Shown here: positions 10,505 through 22,596 of the stretch, piece by piece
Layout of the letters: each line of letters starts with the position of its first letter
Numbering within the stretch: the first letter of the stretch is position 1
Origin: Heterostelium album PN500
Taxonomy: Eukaryota; Evosea; Eumycetozoa; Acytosteliales; Acytosteliaceae
Reading direction: 5' to 3'
DNA: 64,000 nucleotides
Assembly (NCBI RefSeq): GCF_000004825.1
Contig: NW_008805070.1
Span: 62,001 to 126,000 of the forward strand
Position numbers and translations under genes: made by a program
The notes under the pieces: model-generated
Told to the model about the DNA's origin: nothing
Databases searched by the model: none
The model's input: the letters and a program-made list of their open reading frames with translations, nothing else

Positions 10505-11332
10505 GACTATTCTATAATATTTATTTATTTATTTTTAATTATTATAATAAAATTTAATAAAATATTTAATTTTTAATTAATTAACAAATGATTATTAAAA
10601 ATAACTATAAATATAAATTAATTTGTGATTGTTGTGCACACAAAAATACCATACCAAATCAAATGTTGTTTTTAAAATTATTAAAAATTATTTAATTTAA
10701 TATTTTTTTTTTCAATCAAAAACAACAACAGCAGCTGTTCAGCAAAAAAACAATTGCAGAGAGGGGGAAGAGAAATCAAAATTTACATTATTTTCAATTG
10801 TTATCTTTTTTTGTTTTATTTTTTATTTTGTTTTTGTCTAAAGTCACTATTACTTTTACTAGATCAATTACATGGTGGAAATATTTAGTTCTCTAAATTA
10901 TTATTTCAAAAGTAATAATGTGTAAATTCTTTTTTAAAAAGTAAATCGGAAAAAGTGTGGGATTTTTTTGGAGGGAAAAATTTCGCATCCCATTTCGAGA
11001 ACAGTCAAAAAAAAAATGCGCATTTTTTTGAATCGGTGTGTGGTGGCTTATAAAACAAAAAAAAAAACAAAAAAAAAAAAAAAAAAAAAAAAATTCTCTT
11101 TTATAACACACTAGTAGCATAAAAGGAAAAAATAAAATGGAAGAAAATTTTTTTATTTTATTTTGATTTGTGAAGTTCAACAATTAGTTTAAATAAATGT
11201 TCGTGATACTACAAATTAATATATAGATTTTTGATTTGTATCACGAACTCTTTTCTTTTTACAAACTAATAATTATTATTTTGTATTAAGTGGTAAAACT
11301 GAATAATATAAAAGGTAGATGATATTGAGTGT
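10505..11332. other. Spacer between tandem members 1 and 2
   Basis: Very A+T-rich with a poly-A tract near 11060-11090 and the second copy of the 3'-flank repeat at about 11163-11238. The open frame at 10893-11183 on the minus strand is mostly Phe from poly-A antisense and is not a gene. Confidence 0.55.
11163..11238 (+). repeat. Duplicated 3' flank, copy 2
   Basis: The counterpart of 8241-8340, lying 95 bases beyond the stop codon of tandem member 2. The copies differ by small insertions and deletions. Confidence 0.65.
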
Positions 11333-13370
11333 TTACTGAAAATAATAATTTATGTTATGACAGTTGAGAATGATCAATCCATTAGAATCATATTTCACAA
11401 CCTCTGGGATCACACCAATCCAACTAAATGATTGATATGTACCAACATACCATTGGAATTTCTGTATTTCTCTTTCACTTTGGTGATTGAGTTTTACAAA
11501 TATGACTATTCTTCTGGTAGGATATGGTGAATGTGAAATGGTGTTGATCGATTCCGTTTCTTCAATAATATTATTAAAGAAGAAATACTGTTGACCAATA
11601 GGCAAACACATCTGTTTTGCAAAGAAGTCCCATCGAGTATGGCTGTCGGATGAGAGTCTGGTCACAGGAATTCCATCTCTATGCTTTTCACTGAAGAGAG
11701 TTGATTGTATCCACTCGGCATAGTCCTCTTCGAGTGTATCCAGATCGTACTTGATTGAATCCAATACCGAGTAGTTCACATCCAGTAGTCTATGGAATTC
11801 TCTCTTTTGTTGTTGAATTTCAAGTATCTCGGAGGCAAACTTGACCAAATCGAATTTATCATTAAGAATGATAAACGATTGATTGCTTTTCAACAACTGG
11901 CATACAAGGTAAAAGTTGAAGATGTTTGACCTTGTCCACATATCACCACCAAAATGTCTTAAACATCTTACTGGAGTTCTTGAGATTTTGGCAAGGACAT
12001 GCTCGGTAAAGTCGAAAATCTTAATATCTGGATAAAATCTACCAAGATATAGTTGTTTTAAAAAGATGGCTAGATCGGATGCCAAGTCATCAACGTTGAT
12101 TGGTGTACTTGAAAGTCCAATGGCTATCCTTTGCAAGCGTTCGTATGAGTCTTGGTCGAATGGTAAACCACTTGAATTGAACTGGTGTATACAATCCCAA
12201 AGTTGAGTGATTGCAGCTCTATCCCCTTTTATCTTTCTCTCTCGGAAACTGGGTGTTGATTTCAAATCGAATCGATTTTCAATTGAATCGATATAAGTTA
12301 TCATCTCCTGACTACTGTTTGTTGGTGGTGGTGGTGTAGATTGATTCAGTGGAAGAGCCGGTGTGATGCTATTCACGGTTATCTTTCTCGATTGATTGCC
12401 AATGAGTTTGGTAATCTCTTGAAAGTGGAGCTTCTTTCCTGAGAGTTGGGATGTTTCATGCATTCGGATAATGCATCCCTTCATTGTGTCGGCATCGCTA
12501 TGTGATGCCACAACAATATCCTGGGCGAAACGCATGATCTTTGACGAGGAGGAGTAGGAGGAGTAGGAGGATGGAATGTCGACTTCATCACCAAACTCAT
12601 CCACCAATACTTGTATATCCTGCTCGGTTATCGAGTGGCCAAGTAAGAGAAACTTGTAGCCAATAGTTGCATTGCATTTCACTAGATCAGTGAATAAATC
12701 TACGGCTGTATAAACAGTCTGAGAATGATCACCGGAGCCGTTATCTGCAATCAAATAGTCTAATACTTTTTGAGCATATACCGAAGTTGTATAAACTTTA
12801 AAAATCATGGGATAGAGCTGTTTTTTTTTGTTTAGAAATAATAAAATATATAAATTAGAAAATCATTAAATACAATTCCGTTAATTATTGTTTTGTTACC
12901 ATTCCCAAGAATCCCGATTCATAGCTCTCAGACTGCCAGGTCAGCGGTAAATTAAAATTATTAAGCCAATCTTCGAATCTCTCTGTGTGTGGTTGGCTAT
13001 TGTCATTGGATTGGGCCCTGTACGAGATCTCTGTTTGATTACTCTCGGATAGATCGATTTCTTCGCATAAATCGAATTGTCGGCGGACAACAGTTTGACT
13101 ACAAATGCTATCTCCAAACTTGATGATCAGTGTTTTGTCTGGGTAGCTTACGAATTGATTGCAATCGTTTTCTGTCAAGCTATTTGCACAATCTTTAGAG
13201 ATGACGACACACAAAAAATTGTGAAAAATATTTGGTGGTAAACATTGATTTTGATGTTTGAAATCGATATGTACAAATTCGCGATGATATCTTTTTGAAA
13301 GAAGTAGCTTTGCTTTAATGTATTGATGTCTACTTCCTATAAAGAGATAGTAGCGAAAAAATGGTGACAT
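11333..13370 (-). CDS. Tandem unknown family, member 2 (about 651 aa, two exons)
   Basis: Exon 1 is 13370-12900 (donor GTAACA) and exon 2 is 12817-11333 (acceptor AAACAG), phase 0, with the intron at the same place as in the sister genes. Exon 1 has the strand pattern YYLFIGS, EFVHIDF, FLCVVIS, KTLIIKFG. Exon 2 holds a Ser/Tyr-rich run (SSYSSYSSSSKIMRFA), the shared block LWDCIHQF, a WTRSNIFNFYLVCQLLK block, WDFFAKQMCLP and the ending RRIVIFVKL..WIGVIPE. The gene is clearly homologous to its neighbours but well diverged from members 3 and 4. No recognised catalytic motif; function unknown. Confidence 0.8.
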
Positions 13371-14156
13371 TTTACAAAATATATATATATATATAAATAT
13401 TGTTAAACTATAATAATGAAAGTATTAGATTAACAAAGATTGTTTTATAAAAAAGTTGAAGATAAACAAAAATAAATAATTAAATAAATTTATAAATTAC
13501 TATCTTTAAATTTTTTTAAGTTGGTTCAAAAAAAATAGAATTGTTGTTATATATAATATTATATATATTTATCTTTTTATATATAGCTTTTTAATGACAG
13601 AAAAAAAAAACAGATATAAATAAAAAATAAAGTGATATGAAGATTACTATAAAAATAAAAAGATTTGATTTGTGATTTTAATGTTTTGTTCTAAAAAAAA
13701 ACAATTATTAATTAATTTAAATTTAATTTTAAAAAAAATTAAAAAATATTTATTTAAGTATGTTCACATTAATAAAAGAATAGTTTTTCTTCATCATGAT
13801 TGAATCGTAGTGGAATTGGGGTGAAAAAACAAAATAAATGTCTTTTAACAAATTCTATTGATTTTAATCCAACAATAAACAGTTTGTCAAAAAAGTGTCG
13901 CCAATAATTTTTTTAAAAAAAGCAACCAGGTTGAATTCATTTTTTTTATTTATTTTATTCAACCTTTTTATGGTAGTAATTTTTATGGTCGTCCAAGCAA
14001 AAAAACTGTTTAAGTTCACAAAAAATAGGATTTGTGAAATGAATTTCAAAATGTCATGATTTCTCTTTTTTTATTTTTTTTTTGACTGCAAATAATTGAT
14101 GAATATGTACAGTATATAAATAAATGAAGAAGGTATAAACATAGTGGTTACTGAAA
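13371..14156. other. Spacer between tandem members 2 and 3
   Basis: A+T-rich, with TA-repeat runs near 13380 and 13550. The open frame at 13864-14049 on the minus strand is short, low-complexity and unsupported. Confidence 0.5.
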
Positions 14157-16251
14157 TTAAAGAATTTTGAGCTTGGTCAACTCATTGAAATCATATTTCA
14201 CATCCTTGGAGATAACGCCGACCCAAGTGATTGAATTATGTGTTTGAACAAATTGTTTGAATTGTTGTATTTCGCTTACAATTGATGGACTATTTAGACC
14301 CAAGAATATGACTCGTCTTCTGGCAGGCAACGAAGAAAATGGTGAAAGCACAATGGCGTTGATTGAATCGGTTTCCTTAATATTTAAAAAGTAAAACTGT
14401 TGGGCCACGGGCAAACACATCAGCTTGTCAAAGAAGTGCCGTAGAGTGTCATTATCCCATGAAAGTCTGGTCACACGATTCTCTTCTCTAAGTTGATCTT
14501 TGATTTCGCTGTAGAGTTTGGATTCTCTCCATTCTACAAAGTTCTCTTCGAGTTTAGCCAGATTGTCCTTTAATGAATCCAGTGTCGAATGGTACACCAC
14601 ACCCAAGAGTCGATGGAATTCTGTTGTTTGTTGGTTCCTTTCCAATATCTTGGCAAAATCTTTGACCAAATGATATCTGTCATTAACAACTATAAATGGT
14701 TGATGGTTTTTCAACATTTGTCGCACCACCCAAAAGTTGAAGGTGAAAATATATTCCGGATTTGTCCATACCACATCACTAAAGCATCTAACTGAAATTC
14801 CTGTGGTTTTGGCAAGGACATGCTTGGTAAAGCTGAAAGGAATTTCAAGATTATGTTCGCCAAGAAACATTTGTTTTAAATGGACGGCCAAATCGGATGC
14901 CAAGATACTAACGTCGATCATTGGACTCGAAAGTTCGAAGGCTATATTCTGTGAAGTCTTGTATGTGTCTTGGTTGATGGCTACACCAAATGCATTGAGA
15001 TGGCGAATACAATCCCAGAGCTGTGTGATGGCGGATTTGTCTTTGTTTGTCTTTTTCTTGAGGAAATCGTCAGTTGATTTCAAATTGAAACGCTCTTCAG
15101 TTTTATCGATGTCGGCTATCTTCGCCTCCAGACTAATGTCCTGGGTATTGGGTGGTGTGTGTTGAATCTTGAGAAGAGCATCGGTGACGATATTTACCAA
15201 TGTTCTGTGCTCTTGTTTGTCGAAAAGCCTGGATGTTTTTTGATGACGGATCTTCTTTCTTTGGTTCTTGCAATCTTCTTGTATTCTAAGAATACTTCCA
15301 AGCTTTATGTCGGTATCGCTATGTGACAGTTGGCGAGAGTCAATGCATGTATTTATAATAGCTAGCGCGAAAGACATAATCTTAGACGATGAGAAGGAGG
15401 AGGAGGAGGGGTAAGAGGAACTGTCGTATTTATCACCATACTTTTTCAACAGAATTCTTACATCATGCTCATCTATCTCGATATCGCAAAAGAGATCTTT
15501 GTGGCATATGGCAGGATCGCATTTCACTAAACAAGTGAAGAAATCTATGGCTGAAGCAGCAAGCGCACAATGATTGGAGACGTTCATCTTTGTCAATTTA
15601 GCGATCACATTACGTGCAAAATAGGAAGAGCTATAAACTTTATCAAGATTCTCAATGATCTTTTTATTTTTTTTTTTAGAAATAGAAATTAAATTAGAAT
15701 ATCACTCAAACTATGATAATAATTATTAATTAAGATGTTACCTTGATCATTAATTCAGATTCCTCACACTCTGCGTTGGTCGACGGTGAACTAAATTTAC
15801 TAAGCCATTCTTCAAGATCTCTTTTGAAACTATGTTGAGAAACTTCAAGTTGTTGTTGATTATTGTTGTTGTTGTTATTAACGTAATCGGATTCGGCTTG
15901 GGTGCTGGTCTGCTGGGGAACTTGTTGATTACTACCGGGTATTTTGAGTGGTTTGGATTGTTTGAGTGGGTTTTCAACTGGTTTAATACCTCCGAAATTG
16001 ATGACCAGTGTTCTGCTCTGGTTACTTTTAAGTTGGTTCTCCGGATCGATTGCTGGCAAGTGAGCTACCAAATCAAGAGATATTATCACACACAAATATG
16101 TGCCAAAAATATTGATTGGTATAGGTTTATTTGGGTGTTTGTGATCGACATGTGTTAATTTAAGGTAAGTTTCTTTTGAAAGCTGTCCTGTTAAAGCATC
16201 TAATTCATATTGATTTCCAAGAAACAGATATTTTGGAAAAAGTACGTCCAT
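14157..16251 (-). CDS. Tandem unknown family, member 3 (about 670 aa, two exons)
   Basis: Exon 1 is 16251-15742 and ends MIK before GTAACATC. Exon 2 is 15659-14157 and starts IIENLDKVYSSSYFARNVIA. Exon 1 carries the shared strand-helix pattern (KYLFLGN, LKLTHVDH, YLCVIIS, RTLVINFGG) and then a linker rich in Asn and Gln. Exon 2 has the Ser-rich run before KIMSFA, LWDCIRHL, the block VWTNPEYIFTFNFWVVRQ, a long helical part with FVEWRESKLYS, the block RVTRLSWDND and the ending RRRVIFLGL..ITWVGVISKDV. It is closest to member 4: both share the linker words STQAESD and the near-identical segments EFHRL.GVVY.STLDSL. Function unknown. Confidence 0.82.
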
Positions 16252-16695
16252 TATTCAACACAATAAATATATAATTATAAATAAAAATATATTTAAAAGT
16301 TATAATAAAACAAAATTATTTAGTGTAATTTAATGTGGTATGTATGTTGAGTGAAAGTGGAAAATAAAAAAAATAAAAAAAAGAGAAATAATATTATAAA
16401 ACAAAGAAAGATATATAAAAATATAAACTAATAATAAAGTAAATTATAAAGTGTGATTGAAACTAAAATATTTTATCTTCTTAAAAATTAATCAAAAATA
16501 ACCACACAATGAGCTTCATTACCCAAAAAAAAAATGAGAAAAAAATAATTAAATTTGTTTACAAAATTGTTAACTCTAAAAATAGCATAAACCAAATTTA
16601 TTTTTATTTTTTGTTTTTAAACAGGCTATTTGGTGTTAATTTAATGAATGTAAATAAAGTATAATATAAATGAAGATTTTATACATAGTTTGAAT
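16252..16695. other. Spacer between tandem members 3 and 4
   Basis: A+T-rich, with poly-A-rich runs. No gene or structured RNA signal seen. Confidence 0.5.
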
Positions 16696-18774
16696 TTAAA
16701 GAAGTGTGACCTTGGTAAATCCTTCCAAACCAGACTTCACATCCTCGGAGATCACACCAACCCAAGTGATTGAACGATATGTTGTAACACAGTGGTTGAA
16801 TTTCTCTATTTCGTTTTCAATTTGGTTATTGAGATTTAGATTTACAAATATTACTCGTCTTCTGGCAGGTGACAATGAATATTGTGAGTCCGCAATGGCA
16901 TCGATTGATTTGGTTACTTCAATAATATTATTAAAGAAGAAATATTGTTGGTCGATAGGCAAACACATCAGCTTCGCATAGAAGTCCCATCTAGTATCGT
17001 TGTTGTATGAAAGTCTGGTCACACGATTCTCTTCTCTAAGTTGATCTTTGACACTGCTGTAGAGTTTTGACTCTCTCCATTCCACAAAGTACTCTTCCAG
17101 TTTAGCCAGATTGTCCATTAATGAATCCAGTGTCGAATAGTACACCACACCCATAAGCCTATGGAATTCTGTTGTTTGTTGTTCCATTCCCAATATATCG
17201 GAAATAGCATTGGCCAATTTATAACTGTCGTTTACAATGATAAATGGCTGTTTGTTTTTCAGCAATTGTCGCACCACCCAGAAGTTGAAGGTGTATATAT
17301 TTTCGGGACTTGTCCACTGCACGTCACTTAAACATCTAACTGGAATTCCTGTGATGTAGGCAAGGTCATTCTTGGTAAAGTCAAAAGGGCGATCTCCTAC
17401 CAGTTGCTGTAGGAATTTGCCTATTTTGTTTTCCAAGAGACGAACGTTGATTTCCGTACTCGAAAGTCCAATGGCAATCTCTTGCAAGAGTTGGTATTTG
17501 GCTTCCCGGTCGATGGGTACACCAAATCCTTTGAACTGGCGTATACAATCCCATAGCTGAATGATGGCAGCTATATCGTTGTTTTCCCTTTTCACCAAGA
17601 GATGGTCTTCAGTTGGTTCCAATTCCTTTATAGCTTTGTTGATATCAGCTCTCATCGACTCCTGACTAATGTTTTGGCTGGGTGGTATAAGTGGAAACTG
17701 TGGGAGAGGATCGGTGATGATTTTCATGATTGTGATAGCTAATTGGTTGTCCATATGCTTGGCAATGGTTTGATAGTTGAGCTTGTTTCTTGGTCTCTTG
17801 CAATGGTTATATATTTCACGAATACATTGTTCTCTTACATCGCTATCACTTGACGATAGCTGACGAGAGTAAACTAATGACTCTACAATAGTCAGTGCAA
17901 ACAACATGATCTTACGCGATAGTGGTGGTGAGGAGGATGAAGAGGAACTGACGTCTCGAAAGCCAAACACAGGCATCAGTATTTGTACATCTTGAAGAGT
18001 TATAACGTAATGAGTAAATAAATATTTGTGACAGATGTTAGGATTGAATGTTAATAAACAATTAAAAAAATCTTTAATTGATTTAACAGTCACCCAATTA
18101 TCGGAGGAGCTCATTCCACTCAAATGAGCAATTACATTACGTGCAAACTCTGATTTTCTATAAAGATAATCAAGAATGCCAATGTACTTTTTGTTTTTTG
18201 TTTAGAAATAGAATCGAAATTAGAAAACTATGATAGTAATTATTAATAAAGATGTTACCTTGATCATTAATTCAGTTTTCATACACTCAGCGTGGGTCGA
18301 TGGTGAACCAACATGACTAAACCAATCTTCAAAATCATTTTTGAAACTTTGACATAGTCGAGAATCCTTATGTTGATTATTATTATTGTTGTTGTTGTTG
18401 TTGTTGTCAACATCATCGGATTCGGCTTGGGTGCTGATCTGTTGGCTAACTGGTTGAATACTACCGGGTAGTTTGAGTTGTTTGATTCCTGGCTGGAGTG
18501 GGTCCCCAACTGGTTTACTACCTCCGAAATTGATGACCAGTATTTTGCTCTGGTTACTTGCAAACTGTTTTGTTGTGTCGATTTCTAAGAACCAATCAAG
18601 AGAGATGATCACTCCTAAATGTGTGCCAAGAACATTGATTGGTATCGGTTGATTTGGGTGTTTACGGTCAATATGTATCAATTGTATACAAATTGTTCCT
18701 GAAAGATGACTTTTTAGTGCATCGAATTGCTCTTGATTTCCAAAAAATAGAATTTTTGGAAATAATGCTGACAT
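16696..18774 (-). CDS. Tandem unknown family, member 4 (about 668 aa, two exons)
   Basis: Exon 1 is 18774-18259 (ends LMIK, donor GTAACATC) and exon 2 is 18186-16696 (starts YIGILDYLYRKSEFARNVIA), phase 0. Exon 1 shows KILFFGN, QLIHIDRKHPNQPIP, HLGVIIS, KILVINFGG and a poly-Asn linker. Exon 2 has SSSSSSPPLSRKIMLFA, LWDCIRQF, VQWTSPENIYTFNFWVVRQL, RVTRLSYNNDTRWDFYAKLM and ends RRRVIFVNL..ITWVGVISEDV. The shared intron, linker and long identical blocks with member 3 indicate that this pair is the youngest duplication in the array. No signal peptide, membrane span or known domain was recognised. Confidence 0.82.
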
Positions 18775-19369
18775 TTATTCTAAATTAAAATATATATAGT
18801 TCAAACAATAACAAATAATATCAAGATATTAACAAAGTGTATTAGGATTGATTATAAAATAGATTGTATTATACTAAAGTTGAAGATCTTAAAAACAAAT
18901 AATATTAATATATATATACAAATTATTATTAACAATTCTTTTATTCAAAAAGAGTATAAATGATGAACTTTAAATTGTTTAATTAAAGATTTTAAAAAAT
19001 GTTTATTTTTACACAAAAAGAAATAAATTAAAAATAAAACAAATTTGTAAAAATCAATTAATTGTGCTTTTTGATTAAAAATAATTAAAAATAATACAAT
19101 TAATCGGGTGGGGCAATTTTATGAAAATCAAAGAAAAATCTTATCATTCAAAAGTTTTATAAATGTGTTGTATGTGCTTAACCCCCTTTGTTTTTTTTTT
19201 TTTTTAAATTTTTGTTTTTTTTTTTTTTAAAAAAAGCATCTTGGTGAAAAAAAAAAAAAAAAAACAACACAGATCACACACAAAAGAAGTTAATTAATAA
19301 CGAGAGTAAACAATTTTTTATTTATTAGTATTTTATTTATTGAAAAAGTGTTAGGAACTAATAGAGGGA
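18775..19369. other. Divergent promoter region
   Basis: This lies between the 5' ends of tandem member 4 (minus) and the potassium transporter gene (plus). It contains long T and A homopolymers and a short CA-rich run (ATCACACACAAAAG) at about 19271-19284 that could serve as a G-box-like control element. No gene is seen. Confidence 0.5.
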
Positions 19370-21398
19370 ATGGATTTATTCTTTTTGAATAAACAGTATT
19401 GGAAGCGACTGTTGAGTGAGCTCTTGGTGTACATCGACAAGAATCACTACTATCGATTTCACTTTCTCTATTTTGTGGTCGTTGGCTTTGTCGGTGGTTT
19501 GTTGCTGTTCATGATCGAAGGACCGTCGTCGCACACCAAGTTTATCGACTGTCTGTTTGGATCGTACTCTGCACTGACTAGCACAGGACTGCTGACTGTC
19601 GACATCCAGTCGTGGACCGTCTTTACACAGATCATCTTGATGATCTTAATGCAGCTAGGTTCCACTGTTATGCTAACGTTGGCGGTCGTCCTGATACGTC
19701 GTTACTATCTGCGTCGTGCTTATTCTAACCGTCACGGGCACTTCTCTATTAATCTCGAGGATGCTAGTTCAATTCAGCAACAGCTTCAACAACAACAGGA
19801 GTTACAACAACAACAACAAAAAGATGTCGGTAACAGTGGAAGAAGTGAAGATTCATTATCACCAAGTTCGTTATCAGGTAACAGCGACACACTGACGACA
19901 AGTTCACTGGTTACGACTTCATCGACTTCGACTATGACTACTCTTACACTAAGAGAAAACAGTCCGAATGTCGTAAATAATAAGATTGTACAACCAAACG
20001 CAGGTGGTGTTATTATAAATAGCGATAGTAATACAAATAGTCATGATAGCGATAATAATGCACAGATTCATCATTTTGAACATCAACATGACCTATCGCT
20101 GATATCGGAGGATGAGAAAGAAAAGAGTGTTGGTGACGATGAATACGACATCTCACCAGACGCTTTGTTTATATTGGAGATGAACATAGAGTACAGGTCA
20201 CTTGGCAAGCTTTTATATATAATTCCAATCTACCAAGTAACAGTCTACCTAACAGGATTCATCGTATTGTTGCTGGTGTCTAATACAGGTGGCACAGTAG
20301 AGACGATCATCAAAACGAATAAAGTCAATACATTCTGGTGGTCTTTCTTCAATACGATTTCAGCATTCAACAACGTTGGCATTACACTGCTAAACGACAA
20401 CATGATACAACTAAATAGAAGTTCGTTTGTACTGTTTGTAATATCAATACTGATAGTAATGGGTAACACTCTGTTCCCTGTAATACTTCGTTTTATCATA
20501 TTTATATTAAGAAAAGTAAGGTTTTTACCAAGTCAAAGATTAGATGTTTAACGATCACTAACCATTACATTATTAATATATTTTCAGATTTCTAAAGATC
20601 CAGATCCTTATGAACATTTATTGAATAACCCACGTTCTGTATATACACATTTATTCCAAGCGAAACCAACGATGGTTCTTCTTGCGGTCTGGTTTATCTT
20701 TACATTCTCACAGGTATCTTTGATGGCAATTCTCGAAGCCAATGAAAAAGCGTTCGCAGGAATGTCATCTGGTGATACCTTTGTAAACTATCTATTCCAT
20801 TCAATTGTAAGTATCAAGTATCATTATATTTTATTGTTGTTAAGCTTTTCTTACTTACAATTCAATTACAATTGTATAGTCAACAAGAACTGGAGGATTC
20901 AACTCGATCGATATCAGTTTACTATCGAATTCAGTGTTGCTTTTATTCATTGGTTTGATGTTTGTATCGTCGTATCCATTTGTCATTTCGTTGAAGGGTT
21001 CGGCGGTCAATGGTAAATATGCAGCCGAGGAGAAAACTCGTGAGGTTATGAAGGACCTGTTGATTCGTGATATCTTTATTCTCTACATTTGTATTTTGTT
21101 GATCGGTATCTTTGAGGAGACTCGTTTAGATATTCCAGACAACTCTTTCACCGTGTTCCACGTCATGTTTGAAGTGGTCAGTGCTTTTGGTACAGTCGGT
21201 CTCACCATGGGCAATCCAAAGATTCAGAGTTCATTCTCGACGTTGCTCGGTGTCACATCAAAGCTGATCATCATCATCGTGATGCTACTCGGTAAGCATC
21301 GTTCTCTACCAGACTCTGTTGATAATGCAGTTGCTATCCAAGATAAAGATATCCTTTCAAAGTTCCTAAGAAGAAAGTACAGACAATATAAATATTGA
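19370..21398 (+). CDS. Trk/HKT-type potassium transporter (about 627 aa, three exons)
   Basis: Exons are 19370-20515, 20588-20806 and 20880-21398, all phase 0. Four pore-loop motifs of the Trk/Ktr/HKT superfamily are visible with the filter glycines in place: SALTSTGL (about residues 67-74), SAFNNVGITLL, STRTGGFNSID and SAFGTVGLTMG. The last membrane segment is followed by GKHRSLPDSVD, which resembles the fungal TRK ending. Like fungal TRK proteins it has a long hydrophilic insert between the first and second pore units (about residues 125-265), here Gln-, Ser-, Thr- and Asn-rich. It should import K+ (possibly Na+) across the plasma membrane. The family name is secure; exact ion preference is not. 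Confidence 0.92.
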
Positions 21399-21453
21399 TA
21401 AATAAATAAAACTAAACAATTGTAATAAATATTATTATTATTTTTATTTGATA

Positions 21454-22145
21454 TTAAATTCCTCCTTGGAAAATAAAATGTAATTCTTTTGTTGATATGC
21501 ATCTTTGGGGTAACTTTGGGGTGCAACCCGTGGATTCTATGTAATTTTTTATATCTTTATCTGGCACATTAAAAGCGATTTTTGTTGTTAATATGTTATT
21601 GAATGGATGAATGTTTGGATGTGAGTGTAATTGGTTACCCAACACAGATCTATTTTCAATGAGATTTATAAATCCATTAACTAACGAGAAAGTTTGTTTG
21701 TCGGCGAATGTTTTTGGTATTTTGTAGTAGACTGGAGATTTGCCATCCAAGATTCCTTTAGACTTTGGGTGTGAGAATAATGCATCATATTGATCTTTAT
21801 CGACGGGTATTGCTAATTGTAAATTATGAGATTCATTGTATTCTGTTTTTTTCTTACTTTCTTCGTCTAAAGTTTTTTTTGCCTCTTCCAAAAGAGCTTC
21901 ATATGTTATGACATCACCTAATAGATTAACATTTTGACTGAAATGTGTAGAAAAAGTGCTTTTTTGAGTTTCTTGATAATATGTTTCCTTTATAAAAATA
22001 AAGTTTATCTCTTTTGTTTAAAAATATTAATGTTAAAACAGATCTGTGTAATTAGTGCCAAGATATATTTACCTGACTTTTGAATTTCAATATTGCTATT
22101 ATCGTTATTATCACATATATTTTGCTTTGGAGAGAGTGGTTCCAT
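21454..22145 (-). CDS. Hypothetical protein (about 209 aa, two exons)
   Basis: Exon 1 is 22145-22073 (starts MEPLSPKQN, donor GTAAAT). Exon 2 is 22010-21454, phase 1, after an acceptor ending AAAAG. The protein has a helical, charged first half and a more globular second half with YYKIPKTFADKQTFSL and HSHPNIHPFNN. It has no signal peptide or membrane segment. I do not recognise the family. The gene is convergent with the potassium transporter gene, only 55 bases from its stop codon. Confidence 0.65.
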
Positions 22146-22596
22146 TTTTATAGTGAATGAATAAGAAAAATAATGAAATGAAGTAAATAAAAGTTTTTAT
22201 GTTGATCATCACAATCAAAACATTGTTTCACAGATATCACCAATTCATCGAAAAAAAATTTTTGATTTGATCAAAATTTTTCATATTTCTTTTATAAAGA
22301 ATTAAAAAAAAAAGGATAGGACAATTTTAAATATTCACATATATTTAAGTGATCTTCAATCGGGATTTGTAAAATCCTTTATTTATATCTTTGCCAAATA
22401 GATTTTTATGAATTTTCAAATAAATAAAAAATAAAAAAAATCTAAAAAATAAAATCGGTGGAAGTCCCGATAAATGTCATGTATTTTTTGGTGATGACAC
22501 TAGAAAATGTATTGTAAACAATTAAAAAAATCAATGATTTTAATTTTTTGGTTTCTCCATTGTTTATCAATCCATCACAGATAGATATAACAGAGA
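22146..22596. other. Divergent promoter region
   Basis: This lies between the hypothetical gene (minus) and the small membrane protein gene (plus). It is A+T-rich. The open frame at 22442-22660 on the minus strand overlaps the start of the next gene and is a shadow. Confidence 0.5.

Noticed and set aside
10893-11183. Open frame rich in Phe on the minus strand
   Set aside because: It is the antisense of poly-A tracts in spacer and has no coding composition.
13864-14049. Short minus-strand open frame downstream of tandem member 2
   Set aside because: Low-complexity, no similarity to neighbours, no splice context.
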